This document shows, piece after piece, positions 1-9,017 of a stretch of DNA of 11,341 nt. The notes under the pieces are model-generated. The model did not search any database, had not been told where the DNA came from, and saw nothing but the letters and a program-made list of their open reading frames with translations. The stretch comes from Elusimicrobiota bacterium (GTDB lineage: Bacteria > Elusimicrobiota > Elusimicrobia > 2-02-FULL-39-32): contig JAHFBY010000019.1 of the NCBI GenBank assembly GCA_023249835.1, forward strand, positions 1-11,341. The letters run 5' to 3'. A program made the position numbers and the translations under genes. Position 1 is the first letter of the stretch, and each line of letters starts with the position of its first letter.

Positions 1-3000
1 TTACAATTCCATCAATTTCTGAAATCACGCAAGCATTGCGCGGACGACGAGCCTCAAAAAGTTCTGCCACGCGGGGCAATCCGCCGGTAATATCTTTTGT
101 TTTTGTAACTTCCTGCGGAATTTTCGCAAGCACATCGCCGACCTTAACAGACTCTCCATTATCAGCTACGATGTTCGTGTCCACCGGCAGAGGATAAGTT
201 ACCTCTTTTTTTCCTGTCTTTCCCATAATAACAATTCGGGGCTGCAACCGTTCCGCACGATGTTCGATAATCACCCTTTCAATCAAACCTGTAATCCTGT
301 TTTTTTCTTCGTGGAGAGTTACACCTTCAGTTATGTCCGCCCATTTTGCAACACCCTCATGTTCAGCAATAATCGGCAACGCATATGGATCCCAGTCCGC
401 TAAAAGTTCTCCTTGAATTACTTTCTTATTATCGGGAACTTTAATTCTAGCTCCATAAGGAACAGCATAATGCTCTTTTTCCTTGCCTGCGGATTCACGA
501 ATTGAAATTTCGGCGTTTCGAGAAACGCAAACCATCAAACCTTCTTTGTTTACAATGGTACGAATGTTATGATAGCGCACAGCGCCAACTGCCATCGCCC
601 GAACTTCCGAACGCTTAATAACACGAGAAGCAGTGCCGCCGATATGAAACGTTCTCAAAGTAAGCTGAGTGCCGGGCTCACCAATGGATTGCGCTCCAAT
701 AATTCCAACAGACTCGCCAATTTGAACCAGCTTCCCGGTAGCCAGATTTAAACCATAACAAGATGCGCATACGCCCTGTTCCGCCTCACACGTTAATACC
801 GAACGAATACGTATACGATCAATTCCAGCCTCAATAATTTTCTTTGCAATTTCAGGAGTCACTAATTGACCGGATTCAACAATTCGCTCTTCATCAAACA
901 TGCCGACAACGTTATCCATTACTACGCGCCCAACAATACGCTCTTCTAAAGGCTCAATAACCTCATCGCCGGACTGCAAAGTTCCGATACGAACACCATT
1001 AATTGTGCAACAATCATCCTTGGTGATCACAATATCGTGCGCCACATCCACCAACCGACGAGTTAAATAACCGGCATCTGCAGTTTTCAATGCTGTATCC
1101 GCCAAACCCTTGCGTCCACCGTGAGTTGAAATGAAGTATTCTAAAACCGTCAATCCCTCTCGGAAATTGGACAACACCGGCTGCTCAATGATTTCCCCCA
1201 CTCCGCCTGTTAGCTTTTTTTGAGGCTTTGCCATCAGTCCGCGCATACCCGCCAGCTGACGAACCTGGGCCGGCGATCCCCTAGCGCCGGAGTTGGCCAT
1301 CATGTAGACAGAATTAAATCTATTTTCGCCCTCCTGATAAGGCGTTTCATCCTTCTTCCTCATTTCATCAAACATTCCAGCGCCCACGCTATCAGTAACG
1401 TGCGTCCAAATATCAATAATCTTATTATAACGCTCGGAATCAGTAATAATGCCTTGTTTTGCCTGATTTTCAATCTCACGCACTTTGACTCTAGCTTTTT
1501 TAATTAACTCCTCTTTCAAAGAAGGAACAACCATGTCCACGATAGAAATGGATATGCCTGCAATTGTAGCGTAACGATAACCAATCTTTTTTATACTGTC
1601 CAACAATAGTATTGTGGCGTGGTGCCCCAATGTTTTATAACAGCGTTCAATAATATTAGCGAGCTCTTTTTTAGATAGGACATGGTTAATGTATCCCAAT
1701 TCCTTAGGAATAATCCCATTAAAAATCACTCTTCCGGGAGTTGTAAAGTTTTTCCACAATGAAACATCACCCTTTTTCTTTTCCTCTAGTTCAGGTTCAC
1801 CAATTTCAGTAATTCCACTCACTTTAATTCTTGCGTGTAAGTCCACCTCATTGTTCTGATAAGCCGTAATCACCTCGTCCTCACCAGAAAAAAGTTTGCC
1901 CTCTCCCATAACACCACTCTTCACCTTGGATAAATAGCAACAACCTAAAACCATATCTTGCGAAGGAGTAGCAAGAGGACGTCCAGATGCAGGAGACAAA
2001 ATATTGTTGGTAGACAACATCAAGATACGGCACTCCAACTGCGCTTCTAAAGAAAGCGGCACATGGACTGCCATTTGGTCACCATCAAAGTCAGCGTTGA
2101 ATGCGGCGCATGTTAATGGATGCAGCTGAATAGATTTACCCTCAATTAAAACCGGTTCAAATGCCTGAATACCCAAACGGTGCAAAGTTGGCGCACGGTT
2201 TAACAAAATAGGATGTTGTCGAGTAATATTTTCAAGAATATCCCAAATTTCAGACTTGGCCCGCTCCAACATCCTCTTTGCGGCTTTTAATGTAACAGCT
2301 CCGCTTTTCATTAACTCTCTAATAATAAACGGTTTAAAAAGCTCCAATGCCATCTCTTTGGGCAAACCACACTGATGCATTTTTAAATTGGGCCCCACGA
2401 CAATAACACTTCGACCTGAATAGTCAACCCGTTTTCCCAACAAATTTTGACGGAAACGCCCCTGCTTTCCCTTAAGTATATCGGATAAAGATTTTAAAGG
2501 CCTGCTGCCGGCGCCAACAACAACCTTTCCTCTAGCTCCATTCTCAATCAATGCGTCTACAGCCTCCTGCAACATTCTTTTTTCATTATGAATCATGACG
2601 TCAGGAGCGCGCAATGCCTCAATATGCTTTAAACGGTTATTGCGGTTAATAATACGACGATAGAGATCGTTTAAATCAGACGTGGCAAACCGTCCACCCT
2701 CAAGCGGAACTAAGGGTCTTAAATCCGGCGGAATTACCGGTAACACAGTTAAAATCATCCACTCTGGACGATTGCCGGAAACCATAAAACCTTCCATGAT
2801 GCGCAATTTCTTCATCATCCGCGTGCGTTCATTTTCAGAATCTACATCTTTTAATTTTTGGCGAAGATCTATAACTTCATCTTTTATGTCAATTTTTTCT
2901 AAAAGAATTTTAAGCGCTTCTGCGCCAATACCAATTTTTACCTTTGCGCCATATTCTTCTCGAACTTTATGAACTTCTTCCTCAGTGAGGAGCTGCTTAT

Positions 3001-3520
3001 AATGGTAAACTACCTTCCCATCCTGGTTTTTATAATCTTCTAAAACAACATAACGCGCATAATAGTTCACGCGTTCCACATCCGCAAGCTTCATGTCCAA
3101 TAAAGTGCCAATTCGTGAAGGAGCCTTGCGCAAATACCAAACATGCGCCACCGGTACAGCTAACTCAATATGACCCATTCTTTCGCGCCTGACAGAGGAT
3201 TCCGTAACATCCACGCCGCAACGATCACAAGTGGTGCCTCGATACTTTATATATTTGTACTTTCCACAGCTACATTCCCAATCGCGCACAGGCCCAAATA
3301 TTCGCTCGCAAAACAACCCGTCTCTTTCCGGCTTAAAAGAACGATAATTAATCGTCTCGGGCTTGCGCACTTCTCCAAACGACCAAGATCTGATCTGATC
3401 TGGACTTGCAATGGAGATTCGAATAGCCCGAAAATCTGAGAAATTCATTCCCCACTGGGCTTTTTTCTTTACTTTTCCTTGACCTGAAAGTTTTTTCTTT
3501 TCCATTAGTTCAGTCGACAT
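1..3520 (-). CDS. rpoC: DNA-directed RNA polymerase subunit beta-prime (3' end off window)
   Basis: Encodes the clamp and catalytic half of RNA polymerase. I followed the frame by eye from the ATG at 3520 to the window edge and found 1173 open codons with no stop or frameshift. The N-terminal zinc site is C83, C85, C98 and C101. The catalytic Mg motif NADFDGD spans 475-481 (D477, D479, D481). The second zinc site is C837, C911, C918 and C921, with the same spacing as E. coli. The trigger loop LRTFHIGG has R956 and H959. About 170 residues resembling the Gram-negative SI3 insertion follow, and [11 protein letters not shown] resumes the trigger loop near residue 1145. About 200-250 C-terminal residues lie beyond base 1. 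The SD AAGGAG sits 7 nt before the ATG, in the 14-nt gap after rpoB, so the two genes are co-transcribed. Downstream of the bridge region, an extra [12 protein letters not shown] stretch follows MAKPQ, as in Bacteroidetes-like enzymes. Identification is certain. Confidence 0.98.
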   Translation of the reverse strand, partial: MSTELMEKKKLSGQGKVKKKAQWGMNFSDFRAIRISIASPDQIRSWSFGEVRKPETINYRSFKPERDGLFCERIFGPVRDWECSCGKYKYIKYRGTTCDRCGVDVTESSVRRERMGHIELAVPVAHVWYLRKAPSRIGTLLDMKLADVERVNYYARYVVLEDYKNQDGKVVYHYKQLLTEEEVHKVREEYGAKVKIGIGAEALKILLEKIDIKDEVIDLRQKLKDVDSENERTRMMKKLRIMEGFMVSGNRPEWMILTVLPVIPPDLRPLVPLEGGRFATSDLNDLYRRIINRNNRLKHIEALRAPDVMIHNEKRMLQEAVDALIENGARGKVVVGAGSRPLKSLSDILKGKQGRFRQNLLGKRVDYSGRSVIVVGPNLKMHQCGLPKEMALELFKPFIIRELMKSGAVTLKAAKRMLERAKSEIWDILENITRQHPILLNRAPTLHRLGIQAFEPVLIEGKSIQLHPLTCAAFNADFDGDQMAVHVPLSLEAQLECRILMLSTNNILSPASGRPLATPSQDMVLGCCYLSKVKSGVMGEGKLFSGEDEVITAYQNNEVDLHARIKVSGITEIGEPELEEKKKGDVSLWKNFTTPGRVIFNGIIPKELGYINHVLSKKELANIIERCYKTLGHHATILLLDSIKKIGYRYATIAGISISIVDMVVPSLKEELIKKARVKVREIENQAKQGIITDSERYNKIIDIWTHVTDSVGAGMFDEMRKKDETPYQEGENRFNSVYMMANSGARGSPAQVRQLAGMRGLMAKPQKKLTGGVGEIIEQPVLSNFREGLTVLEYFISTHGGRKGLADTALKTADAGYLTRRLVDVAHDIVITKDDCCTINGVRIGTLQSGDEVIEPLEERIVGRVVMDNVVGMFDEERIVESGQLVTPEIAKKIIEAGIDRIRIRSVLTCEAEQGVCASCYGLNLATGKLVQIGESVGIIGAQSIGEPGTQLTLRTFHIGGTASRVIKRSEVRAMAVGAVRYHNIRTIVNKEGLMVCVSRNAEISIRESAGKEKEHYAVPYGARIKVPDNKKVIQGELLADWDPYALPIIAEHEGVAKWADITEGVTLHEEKNRITGLIERVIIEHRAERLQPRIVIMGKTGKKEVTYPLPVDTNIVADNGESVKVGDVLAKIPQEVTKTKDITGGLPRVAELFEARRPRNACVISEIDGIV

Positions 3521-3534
3521 AGAATCTCCTTGTA

Positions 3535-6500
3535 TCAACTTTTTGACACAACTGCTTCTTTTTCTTTAGTCTTTTCTTTTTCCAACTCTTTATTCACATC
3601 GGCAGTTTTTAATAACTCGATGGAAAGACCAAGGGACTGAAGCTCTTTAATCAACACTTTAAAAGACTCCGGAACTCCCGGTTCAGACATCATTTCACCC
3701 TTAATAACAGACTCATACATCTTAGTTCGGCTCGTAACATCATCGGACTTAACGGTTAGAAATTCTTGCAAAGTATAGGCCGCGCCATAACCCTCAATTG
3801 CCCATACCTCCATTTCGCCAAACCTCTGACCTCCAAACTGCGCCTTACCACCCAACGGCTGACGAGTGATCAATGAATATGGCCCCGTAGAACGCGCGTG
3901 AATTTTATCTTCCACCAAGTGCGCTAGTTTTAACATGTACATATAGCCAATCGTTACCTTTTCCTTAAAAAGCTCTCCGGTTCGGCCATCATACATAGTG
4001 ACTCGGCAATATTCGTCCGGAAGAAATTTTTCCGGAACCCCTTGTTTAAGTAAATGCTGCCTAGCTTCACGGATTTTTTCAATGACCTGCTCTTCCTTAG
4101 CCCCATCAAAAACCGGCGTCACCATTTGCACGTCAAGCACGTGCGCCGCCCATCCCAACATAGTTTCTAAAATCTGCCCAACATTCATACGTGATGGAAC
4201 AGATAATGGGGACAAAACCATATCTATCGCATCTCCATTGGGCAAATGCGGCATATCTTCCTTAGCCAATATTTTTGCGATAACACCCTTATTACCATGA
4301 CGACCAGCCAACTTATCTCCCACCTGAATTTTTCTGCGAGAAACAATATAGACCTTCACAATCTGATTAACGGTCACCGGCATCTCATCGCCATATTTCA
4401 AACTCTCTTTTTGACGCGCGACCTTCTTTCGCAAATCTTGATCCTTCTTTTCGTAAAGAGCCTGCAACTGCTTCCTGCGCTCTGCAATGTCTCGGGAAGA
4501 AGCATCTTTAGATTCAGATAGTTCATCTAAATAAGCCATGCTGAGCTTTTTTTCCTGCCTAATAGTGTCTAACTCACCTTGCTGTTCCCCATCAAACTCG
4601 CGGCGCTTATGATCATTTTCTTTTTTGCCTAACCTCTCGCGGCGAACAAAAACTTCCACAGCTAAAACTTTACCGGTAACCCCGGGAGGAACGCGCAAAG
4701 AAGCGTCCGATACATCTTCGGCCTTTTTACCAAATATTACTTTCAATAGCTTTTCTTCCGGAGAAATTTGCTGCTCACCTTTGGGAGTCACCTTTCCCAC
4801 CAAAATGTCCCCGGGCACAATCTCAGCGCCCAAACGAATGATTCCGCTTTCATCTAATTGAGTCAAAACATCAGCGCCCACATTGGGAATGTCGCGAGTA
4901 ATTTCTTCCGCGCCCATTTTTGTATCGCGCGCCTCAATTTTAAACTCCTGTATATGAATGGACGTAAACACATCATCGGTAACTAAACGCTCGCTAATCA
5001 ATATAGCATCTTCAAAGTTATAACCTTCCCAAGGCATGAATGCGACCAAAATATTCTTTCCGAGCGCGAGCTGCCCCTCAGATGTGCACGGACCATCCGC
5101 CAGCGGATCGCCCTTCTTAACCCGATCATTAACTTTTACAATTGGAAAAAAGTTAATGCACGTATCCTGGTTAGATCGCGTATATTTTTTAACGCTATAA
5201 GTATCAATCGCGTTTTTACTCTCCCCCTCATCCGACCAAATAGAAATTTCATTTGCGGACACAGCCAAAACTTTACCGCCGCGCTTAGCCACCACAGTGG
5301 CGGCAGAATCTCGAGCAACGCGCTCCTCCACCCCAGTTCCCACTAACGGCGCCTCAGCCTTTAACAAGGGCACGGCCTGCCTCTGCATGTTTGAGCCCAT
5401 AAGCGCACGATTAGCGTCATCATGCTCCAAGAACGGAATTAATGAAGTGGATACAGACACCACCTGTATAGGAGAAATATCCATATAATCCACCATCTCA
5501 GGGTCCTTTAAAGGAAAATCACCACGATGACGGCAAGCAATTAACTCGGCGGCAAATTTCCCTGTTTTTTCTAATGGAGAGTTGGCCTGAGCTACAACAT
5601 ACTCGTCTTCCTTATCTGCTGTTAAATAATCCACATCGTCCGACACTTTTCCACTGGAAACCTTACGGTAAGGCGCTTCAATTAAACCATACTCGTTTAC
5701 TCGAGCAAAACATGCCAAAGAAGTGATTAAACCAATGTTGGGCCCCTCGGGCGTTTCCACCGGACAAAGCCTGCCATAATGAGTATGATGCACATCTCGA
5801 ACCTCAAATCCAGCTCTTTTTCTATGCAAACCACCAGGTCCAAGCGCAGACAACCTTCTCTTATGTGTTAGCTCAGCCAATGGATTGGTTTGATCCATAA
5901 ATTGCGACAACTGCGATGTTCCAAAAAATTTACGCACAATACCAACCACTGGAGAAGTGTTTAACACCATCCTAGGCGTAAGCGTGGACTTATCTTGTAA
6001 ATTCATCTTGTCGCGAGCGAGCCTAGCCATCTGCATCAATCCAATACGCAACTGGTTTTCAAGCAACTCCCCTACCACCCTCACCCTACGATTTCCCAAA
6101 TGATCTATGTCATCAACTTCAATCTTAAACGGCTCGACCCCACCCGGCAAGTTAACTTGTACCAATCCATTATTTAGCGCAATTAGATACTGCAGGGTCA
6201 CCACAACATCTTCAATCGTCAAGGTCCGCTTGCGATCGGACGGCATTTGAAAATTAAAGTCCTTGCGGCCTACTAACGCATTAAACAACGGCCCAAACTT
6301 CTTGAGAATTTTATAGCGGCCCACTTTCGTTAAATCATATTTGCGCACGCTATTAAACAATAAACTGTCCAAATAAGTTTCAGCCTGCTCCGCAGCGATA
6401 TACTCCTGGGCGCGCAAAATCCGGTAAAGAACCTGACTTGCCTCTTTTTTTGACTTATACGGGTCCCTAGAGATTGTATTTAGGATAGAAACATCATTTA

Positions 6501-7365
6501 AAGCAGGGTCAAGTTTTAGCAACGCCACTGATTTTATGCCCTTTAATTGGAATCGCGCCAAATGTTCGCGCGTGACCTCCACGCCCACTTCAGCTAAAAC
6601 TTCTCCACTTGCCTTCTCCACTACGTCTTCCGCGCAAATCCTACCAACAACATCATCCGGATTAGCCTGCTCCAAAGAAACGTTCTCCAACTCATAAAAC
6701 AACTTTAATATTTCAGAATCAGAAACAATGCCCATAGCCCTCAATAAAGCAGTCGCGGGGACTTTTCTCTTTTTATCCACCCGCACATAAAGCGCATTGT
6801 TTAAATCATACTCAAACTCCACCCATGCGCCGCGATAAGGAATAATTCGCGCATAATAAAGTTTTTTACCATAGGAAGAAATATTTTTTTCTTCGTCTTC
6901 CTCAAAAATAATTCCAGGCGAACGATGCAACTGGCTAACCACCACCCGCTCCGCGCCGTTAATTATAAAGGTGGCAGTATCGGTCATAAGCGGAAGGTCG
7001 CACAAAAAAACCTCTTGCTCAGCAATCTGTTTGATTTTACCATCTTCCTTCTTTTCCACTAGGCGAATCATTGCCTTAAGAGGCATTGAATGGCTCGAGT
7101 CTTTTGAAATCGCTTCCTCAATCGTATATTTAGGCTCGCCTAACTGATAGCCTATAAACTGCAACTCCAAAGTATCATCTGCATTGGCAATGGGGAACAC
7201 GTCCAATAGAGTGGACTGCAAACCCTGTAATTTTCTTTTTTCCGGAGAAATGTCCGCTTGCAGAAAATCTTCAAAAGATTTCTTCTGCATACCCAAAAGC
7301 TCAGGCAAAGGGATAATAGAAGGAATTCTTGCAAAGTTATTTTTAATCAATGTAAAGACCCCCAT
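3535..7365 (-). CDS. rpoB: DNA-directed RNA polymerase subunit beta
   Basis: Complete 1276-residue beta subunit (E. coli 1342, B. subtilis about 1190) that forms the other jaw of the RNA polymerase cleft and part of the active site. The protrusion/lobe region (about 20-440) contains the [15 protein letters not shown] motif at 137-151. Fork loop and rifampicin pocket follow: [11 protein letters not shown] at 482-492 and [14 protein letters not shown] at 500-513, then [14 protein letters not shown] charged coiled-coil-like segment at about 920-1000 looks like a shortened version of the E. coli insertion there. [12 protein letters not shown] lies near 1010-1025 and carries the lysines that contact RNA and NTP. 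The C-terminal clamp/anchor includes [20 protein letters not shown]. The start is set by alignment to family N-termini, where the [15 protein letters not shown] region begins about 20 residues in. No SD precedes the ATG. Transcribed from a consensus promoter at 7434-7463, followed after 14 nt by rpoC. Confidence 0.99.
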   Translation of the reverse strand: MGVFTLIKNNFARIPSIIPLPELLGMQKKSFEDFLQADISPEKRKLQGLQSTLLDVFPIANADDTLELQFIGYQLGEPKYTIEEAISKDSSHSMPLKAMIRLVEKKEDGKIKQIAEQEVFLCDLPLMTDTATFIINGAERVVVSQLHRSPGIIFEEDEEKNISSYGKKLYYARIIPYRGAWVEFEYDLNNALYVRVDKKRKVPATALLRAMGIVSDSEILKLFYELENVSLEQANPDDVVGRICAEDVVEKASGEVLAEVGVEVTREHLARFQLKGIKSVALLKLDPALNDVSILNTISRDPYKSKKEASQVLYRILRAQEYIAAEQAETYLDSLLFNSVRKYDLTKVGRYKILKKFGPLFNALVGRKDFNFQMPSDRKRTLTIEDVVVTLQYLIALNNGLVQVNLPGGVEPFKIEVDDIDHLGNRRVRVVGELLENQLRIGLMQMARLARDKMNLQDKSTLTPRMVLNTSPVVGIVRKFFGTSQLSQFMDQTNPLAELTHKRRLSALGPGGLHRKRAGFEVRDVHHTHYGRLCPVETPEGPNIGLITSLACFARVNEYGLIEAPYRKVSSGKVSDDVDYLTADKEDEYVVAQANSPLEKTGKFAAELIACRHRGDFPLKDPEMVDYMDISPIQVVSVSTSLIPFLEHDDANRALMGSNMQRQAVPLLKAEAPLVGTGVEERVARDSAATVVAKRGGKVLAVSANEISIWSDEGESKNAIDTYSVKKYTRSNQDTCINFFPIVKVNDRVKKGDPLADGPCTSEGQLALGKNILVAFMPWEGYNFEDAILISERLVTDDVFTSIHIQEFKIEARDTKMGAEEITRDIPNVGADVLTQLDESGIIRLGAEIVPGDILVGKVTPKGEQQISPEEKLLKVIFGKKAEDVSDASLRVPPGVTGKVLAVEVFVRRERLGKKENDHKRREFDGEQQGELDTIRQEKKLSMAYLDELSESKDASSRDIAERRKQLQALYEKKDQDLRKKVARQKESLKYGDEMPVTVNQIVKVYIVSRRKIQVGDKLAGRHGNKGVIAKILAKEDMPHLPNGDAIDMVLSPLSVPSRMNVGQILETMLGWAAHVLDVQMVTPVFDGAKEEQVIEKIREARQHLLKQGVPEKFLPDEYCRVTMYDGRTGELFKEKVTIGYMYMLKLAHLVEDKIHARSTGPYSLITRQPLGGKAQFGGQRFGEMEVWAIEGYGAAYTLQEFLTVKSDDVTSRTKMYESVIKGEMMSEPGVPESFKVLIKELQSLGLSIELLKTADVNKELEKEKTKEKEAVVSKS

Positions 7366-7397
7366 CTCGAATTTTATTCAAATAATCGAGTTTCGAG
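7366..7397 (-). promoter_or_regulatory. Hairpin-forming rpoB translation-initiation region without SD
   Basis: In the rpoB mRNA, CTCGAA (7392-7397) can pair with TTCGAG (7366-7371), which ends immediately before the ATG. A second CTCGA (7386-7390) can pair with the same TCGAG, giving two mutually exclusive short stems. No AGGAG-like sequence exists between the promoter and the start codon. The stems have only 5-6 pairs and A/T-rich loops, so a regulatory role is possible but unproven. Confidence 0.3.
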
Positions 7398-7433
7398 TTA
7401 TAAATCAAACGTCCACACTTAATGTAGATGCAC

Positions 7434-7463
7434 ATTATACTTGATAATTGAAATAGCTGTCAA
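7434..7463 (-). promoter_or_regulatory. Sigma70 promoter of rpoBC
   Basis: On the minus strand, TTGACA (7458-7463) and TATAAT (7434-7439) are separated by 18 nt. Both hexamers match the consensus perfectly. Transcription should start near 7427 and give a leader of about 62 nt before the rpoB ATG. The promoter lies in the 145-nt gap after the HD-GYP regulator, so rpoBC need not depend on upstream transcription. Confidence 0.85.
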
Positions 7464-7510
7464 TAGATATTTGATTTTATTTTTACAACTTATTGCGAAA
7501 TGACTTCACA

Positions 7511-8605
7511 TTACTGCAGATGCGTCTGTTCGGTCTTAAAATGTGGCGGATTTTCTTGGCGGATTTTATTAAAAGAAACCTCATCTTCCCTAATTAATTC
7601 AATAAAAGCATCGACAACCTTGCCGTCAAATTGAGTGCCGCTATTTCGCTTAAACTCTTGAATAACTTGGTCCAAATTCCAAGCCGCATGATATTGCCGC
7701 CCAATCCACATCGTATCAAAAGCATCGGCAATAGACAAAATGCGGGCGCCCAATGGAATTTCTTCGCCCTTTAAGCCATCCGGGTAACCGGTGCCGTCCC
7801 ATTTTTCATGATGATATTTTACATACTCTTTTACCCGCCCCAACTCTTTTATCGGATCAATTATCTTTAACGAAATTAGGGGATGCTCCTTAATAGACTC
7901 ATATTCATCTATTGACAATTTAGTTGATTTGCCCAATATTGAATCTGCAATCCCAATTTTGCCCACATCATGCAATAACCCAGCCACCTCTATATTATGA
8001 ATCTCTTCTACATCAATGGCCATTTTCTGAGCGATATAGGCGCAATATTTAGAAACCCTCTTAGAATGACCCACGGTATAAAGATCTTTGGCTTCGATTG
8101 CCCGCGCTATGGCCTCCACAGTGTTTAAAAATAGTTTCTGAAGCGACCGGTGCTTTTCAATCAACGCCGCAGTGCGGCTTTCCACTTTTTCCTCTAAATA
8201 CTCTTGATACTCACGATTCTCCCTCTCTAAACGAACCCTCTCAATAGCCTTATATATACGAGGTAAAATTATTTCCAGTTTAAACGGTTTGGTTATAAAA
8301 TCAAGGGCGCCTTTTTTCATGGCTTCAACCGCAAGATTTAAATTTTTATCTCCAGAAATAACAATTACGCCAATTATTGGAAACTGTCGCTGAACCTGCT
8401 CTAAGAGTTCAATACCGCTCATTACCGGCATCGTCATGTCCGTTAAAATTAGAGTGACTGTTTTTTGACCGTTTCGGCGAAGGATGGTCAACGCCTCTGA
8501 AGCCGAACTAGCCGTCTCGCATTGAAACCCCTCCTGAATTAGCGCAATGGAAAGATAGGAAACAACATTCTCATCGTCATCAACCACCAGTATTCTATCT
8601 TTCAT
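7511..8605 (-). CDS. Response regulator with receiver and HD-GYP domains (probable c-di-GMP phosphodiesterase)
   Basis: 364-residue RpfG-type two-domain regulator, predicted cytoplasmic. The receiver domain (about 4-120) has the acidic pair D10/D11, phospho-acceptor D56 in ILTDMTMP, S84 and K106 in TKPF. A charged helical linker (about 119-155, with LEEKVESRTAAL) probably forms a coiled coil. The HD-GYP domain (about 158-345) keeps H180, the H212-D213 pair in LLHDVGK, K216, H241, H265/H266, the GTGYP motif (271-275) and D294. The metal ligands expected for c-di-GMP hydrolysis to pGpG/GMP are therefore all present. The stretch after D294 (DTMWIGRQYHAAW) differs from the usual DAMTSxRxYRxA. The start is supported by the SD TGGAG 7-8 nt upstream. 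No partner histidine kinase or DNA-binding domain is visible. The transcript carries a long leader with a terminator-like hairpin, and no terminator is visible between this gene and rpoB. Family assignment is secure; activity is inferred from the residues. Confidence 0.93.
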   Translation of the reverse strand: MKDRILVVDDDENVVSYLSIALIQEGFQCETASSASEALTILRRNGQKTVTLILTDMTMPVMSGIELLEQVQRQFPIIGVIVISGDKNLNLAVEAMKKGALDFITKPFKLEIILPRIYKAIERVRLERENREYQEYLEEKVESRTAALIEKHRSLQKLFLNTVEAIARAIEAKDLYTVGHSKRVSKYCAYIAQKMAIDVEEIHNIEVAGLLHDVGKIGIADSILGKSTKLSIDEYESIKEHPLISLKIIDPIKELGRVKEYVKYHHEKWDGTGYPDGLKGEEIPLGARILSIADAFDTMWIGRQYHAAWNLDQVIQEFKRNSGTQFDGKVVDAFIELIREDEVSFNKIRQENPPHFKTEQTHLQ

Positions 8606-8606
8606 T

Positions 8607-8669
8607 TCAATCTCCAGTAGATAAAAAAAATACCAGGTGTACAGATAGATTGTTTCTACATCTATCCAT
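8607..8669 (-). CDS. Possible 20-codon upstream ORF abutting the HD-GYP gene
   Basis: An ATG at 8669 opens a 20-codon frame that ends with TGA at 8607-8609, leaving one base before the HD-GYP ATG (TGA-A-ATG). The frame runs through both arms of the terminator-like hairpin and through the T-run, where it reads two Phe codons and a Leu. A ribosome translating it would melt the hairpin and arrive at the downstream start. There is no convincing SD in front of it, and such a short frame can arise by chance, so this is only a candidate leader peptide. Confidence 0.2.
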   Translation of the reverse strand: MDRCRNNLSVHLVFFLSTGD

Positions 8670-8678
8670 TAACCCGGT
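8623..8678 (-). terminator. Two-tier hairpin plus U8 in the HD-GYP leader (terminator/attenuator candidate)
   Basis: In RNA, ACCGGGU (8672-8678) pairs with ACCUGGU (8632-8638) over 7 bp with one G-U. Inside it, GATAGAT and ATCTATC (8644-8650 with 8660-8666) form a second 7-bp stem with a 9-nt loop. One A after the outer stem comes a run of eight U (8623-8630). Only 17 nt separate the U-run from the HD-GYP ATG, too little for another promoter, so any transcript of that gene must read through this structure. Confidence 0.6.
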
Positions 8679-8683
8679 GGGTT
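8671..8683 (-). promoter_or_regulatory. Small competing hairpin AACCC-ACC-GGGTT
   Basis: A perfect 5-bp stem with a 3-nt loop overlaps the 5' arm of the terminator-like structure: both use ACC/GGGTT at 8672-8683. The two folds exclude each other, the arrangement expected of an anti-terminator or anti-anti-terminator. The 3-nt loop and short stem make its real stability uncertain. Confidence 0.35.
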
Positions 8684-8710
8684 TATTTTTTCTAACAAAC
8701 TTGATTGGTT

Positions 8711-8733
8711 TCAAAAAGTTCGCTCTTTTTTGA
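8711..8733 (-). repeat. Inverted repeat in the HD-GYP leader
   Basis: TCAAAAA and TTTTTGA arms (7 bp) flank a 9-nt loop containing GAGCGAA. Because the arms are nearly all A/U, the hairpin is weak, but it is the only clear stem in the leader upstream of the attenuator-like part. Confidence 0.35.
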
Positions 8734-8792
8734 TTATGAAAAAATTATCGTTCGAAACCGAAAATTATTTTGCGTATGAAAATCCTCATCGA

Positions 8793-8821
8793 AGTATACA
8801 GCGAAACCCTAACTTTGTCAA
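8793..8821 (-). promoter_or_regulatory. Sigma70 promoter for the HD-GYP regulator
   Basis: On the minus strand, a perfect TTGACA (8816-8821) and TATACT (8793-8798) are separated by 17 nt. The predicted start is near 8786, giving a leader of about 180 nt before the ATG at 8605. It lies downstream of tRNA-Phe, so the regulator has its own promoter. Confidence 0.8.
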
Positions 8822-8824
8822 TAT

Positions 8825-8846
8825 CGACACCTACTTTTTAGCGTCG
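8825..8846 (-). terminator. Weak stem after tRNA-Phe
   Basis: CGACGC and GUGUCG can form 6 bp (one G-U) around a 10-nt loop just downstream of the tRNA 3' end. No U-run follows (the next bases are AUAUUG), so it is a poor intrinsic terminator. It could instead help define the 3' trailer for processing. Confidence 0.25.
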
Positions 8847-8856
8847 GCATTATATT

Positions 8857-8929
8857 TGCCGGGGGACGGAATCGAACCGCCGACACACGGTTTTTCAGAC
8901 CGTTGCTCTACCGACTGAGCTACCCCGGC
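8857..8929 (-). tRNA. tRNA-Phe (anticodon GAA)
   Basis: A 73-nt cloverleaf. The acceptor stem GCCGGGG pairs with CCCCGGC and is followed by discriminator A. The D-arm is GCTC-AGTCGGTA-GAGC. The anticodon stem ACGGT/ACCGT encloses loop CTGAAAA, which sets anticodon GAA for Phe. The variable loop has 5 nt (GTGTC), and the T-arm is GGCGG-TTCGATT-CCGTC with one G-U pair. All stems are intact. The bases after the discriminator are AAAT, so CCA is not encoded and must be added by CCA nucleotidyltransferase. Confidence 0.97.
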
Positions 8930-8966
8930 ATCTATCAAGCTTATCCACTAGATCAATTAAACAGTT

Positions 8967-8996
8967 AGTTTACTATAAAAATTTCCACAGGGTCAA
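8967..8996 (-). promoter_or_regulatory. Probable tRNA-Phe promoter
   Basis: TTGACC (8991-8996) is followed after 18 nt by TAAACT (8967-8972). The predicted start near 8960 would give a 5' leader of about 30 nt before the tRNA. The overlapping TATAGT at 8972-8977 looks more like a -10 box but sits only 13 nt from the -35, too close. The promoter begins immediately after the receiver gene, overlapping its possible terminator stem. Confidence 0.45.
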
Positions 8997-8998
8997 AT

Positions 8999-9017
8999 TC
9001 GCCCCCTATTGAGGCGA
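8999..9017 (-). terminator. Stem-loop across the receiver-gene stop codon
   Basis: TCGCCTC pairs with GGGGCGA (7 bp, one G-U) around a 5-nt loop that includes the TAG stop. Only a short AUUU follows, so termination would be weak. It marks the likely end of the gph-moeB-receiver transcript. Confidence 0.4.

Noticed and set aside
3998..4861. Plus-strand ORFs of 78-100 codons opposite rpoB
   Set aside because: They are antisense shadows of the strongly conserved rpoB frame and have no initiation signals or recognisable domains. The same applies to the plus-strand ORFs opposite rpoC between 569 and 3439.
5136..5318. 60-codon minus-strand ORF inside rpoB
   Set aside because: Alternative frame of rpoB with no family resemblance; the rpoB frame is intact across it. 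The same holds for 7152-7334.
8745..8789. 14-codon minus-strand frame with three Phe codons, resembling a pheST-type leader peptide, near tRNA-Phe
   Set aside because: Its ATG lies only about 4 nt after the -10 box, at or before the expected transcript start, with no SD. The downstream gene is not a Phe-related gene.
8684..8790. c-di-GMP (GEMM) riboswitch or T-box in the HD-GYP leader
   Set aside because: Appealing given the downstream gene, and ACGCAAAA is faintly GEMM-like, but the conserved GEMM stems and tetraloop receptor and the T-box TGGNACCGCG element are absent by eye.
8730..8918. 62-codon plus-strand ORF
   Set aside because: It runs antisense through tRNA-Phe and the HD-GYP promoter, its end is read from tRNA complement, and it has no SD or family resemblance.
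8972..8996. TTGACC with TATAGT as the tRNA-Phe promoter
   Set aside because: The spacing is 13 nt, too short for sigma70; TAAACT at 18 nt was preferred.
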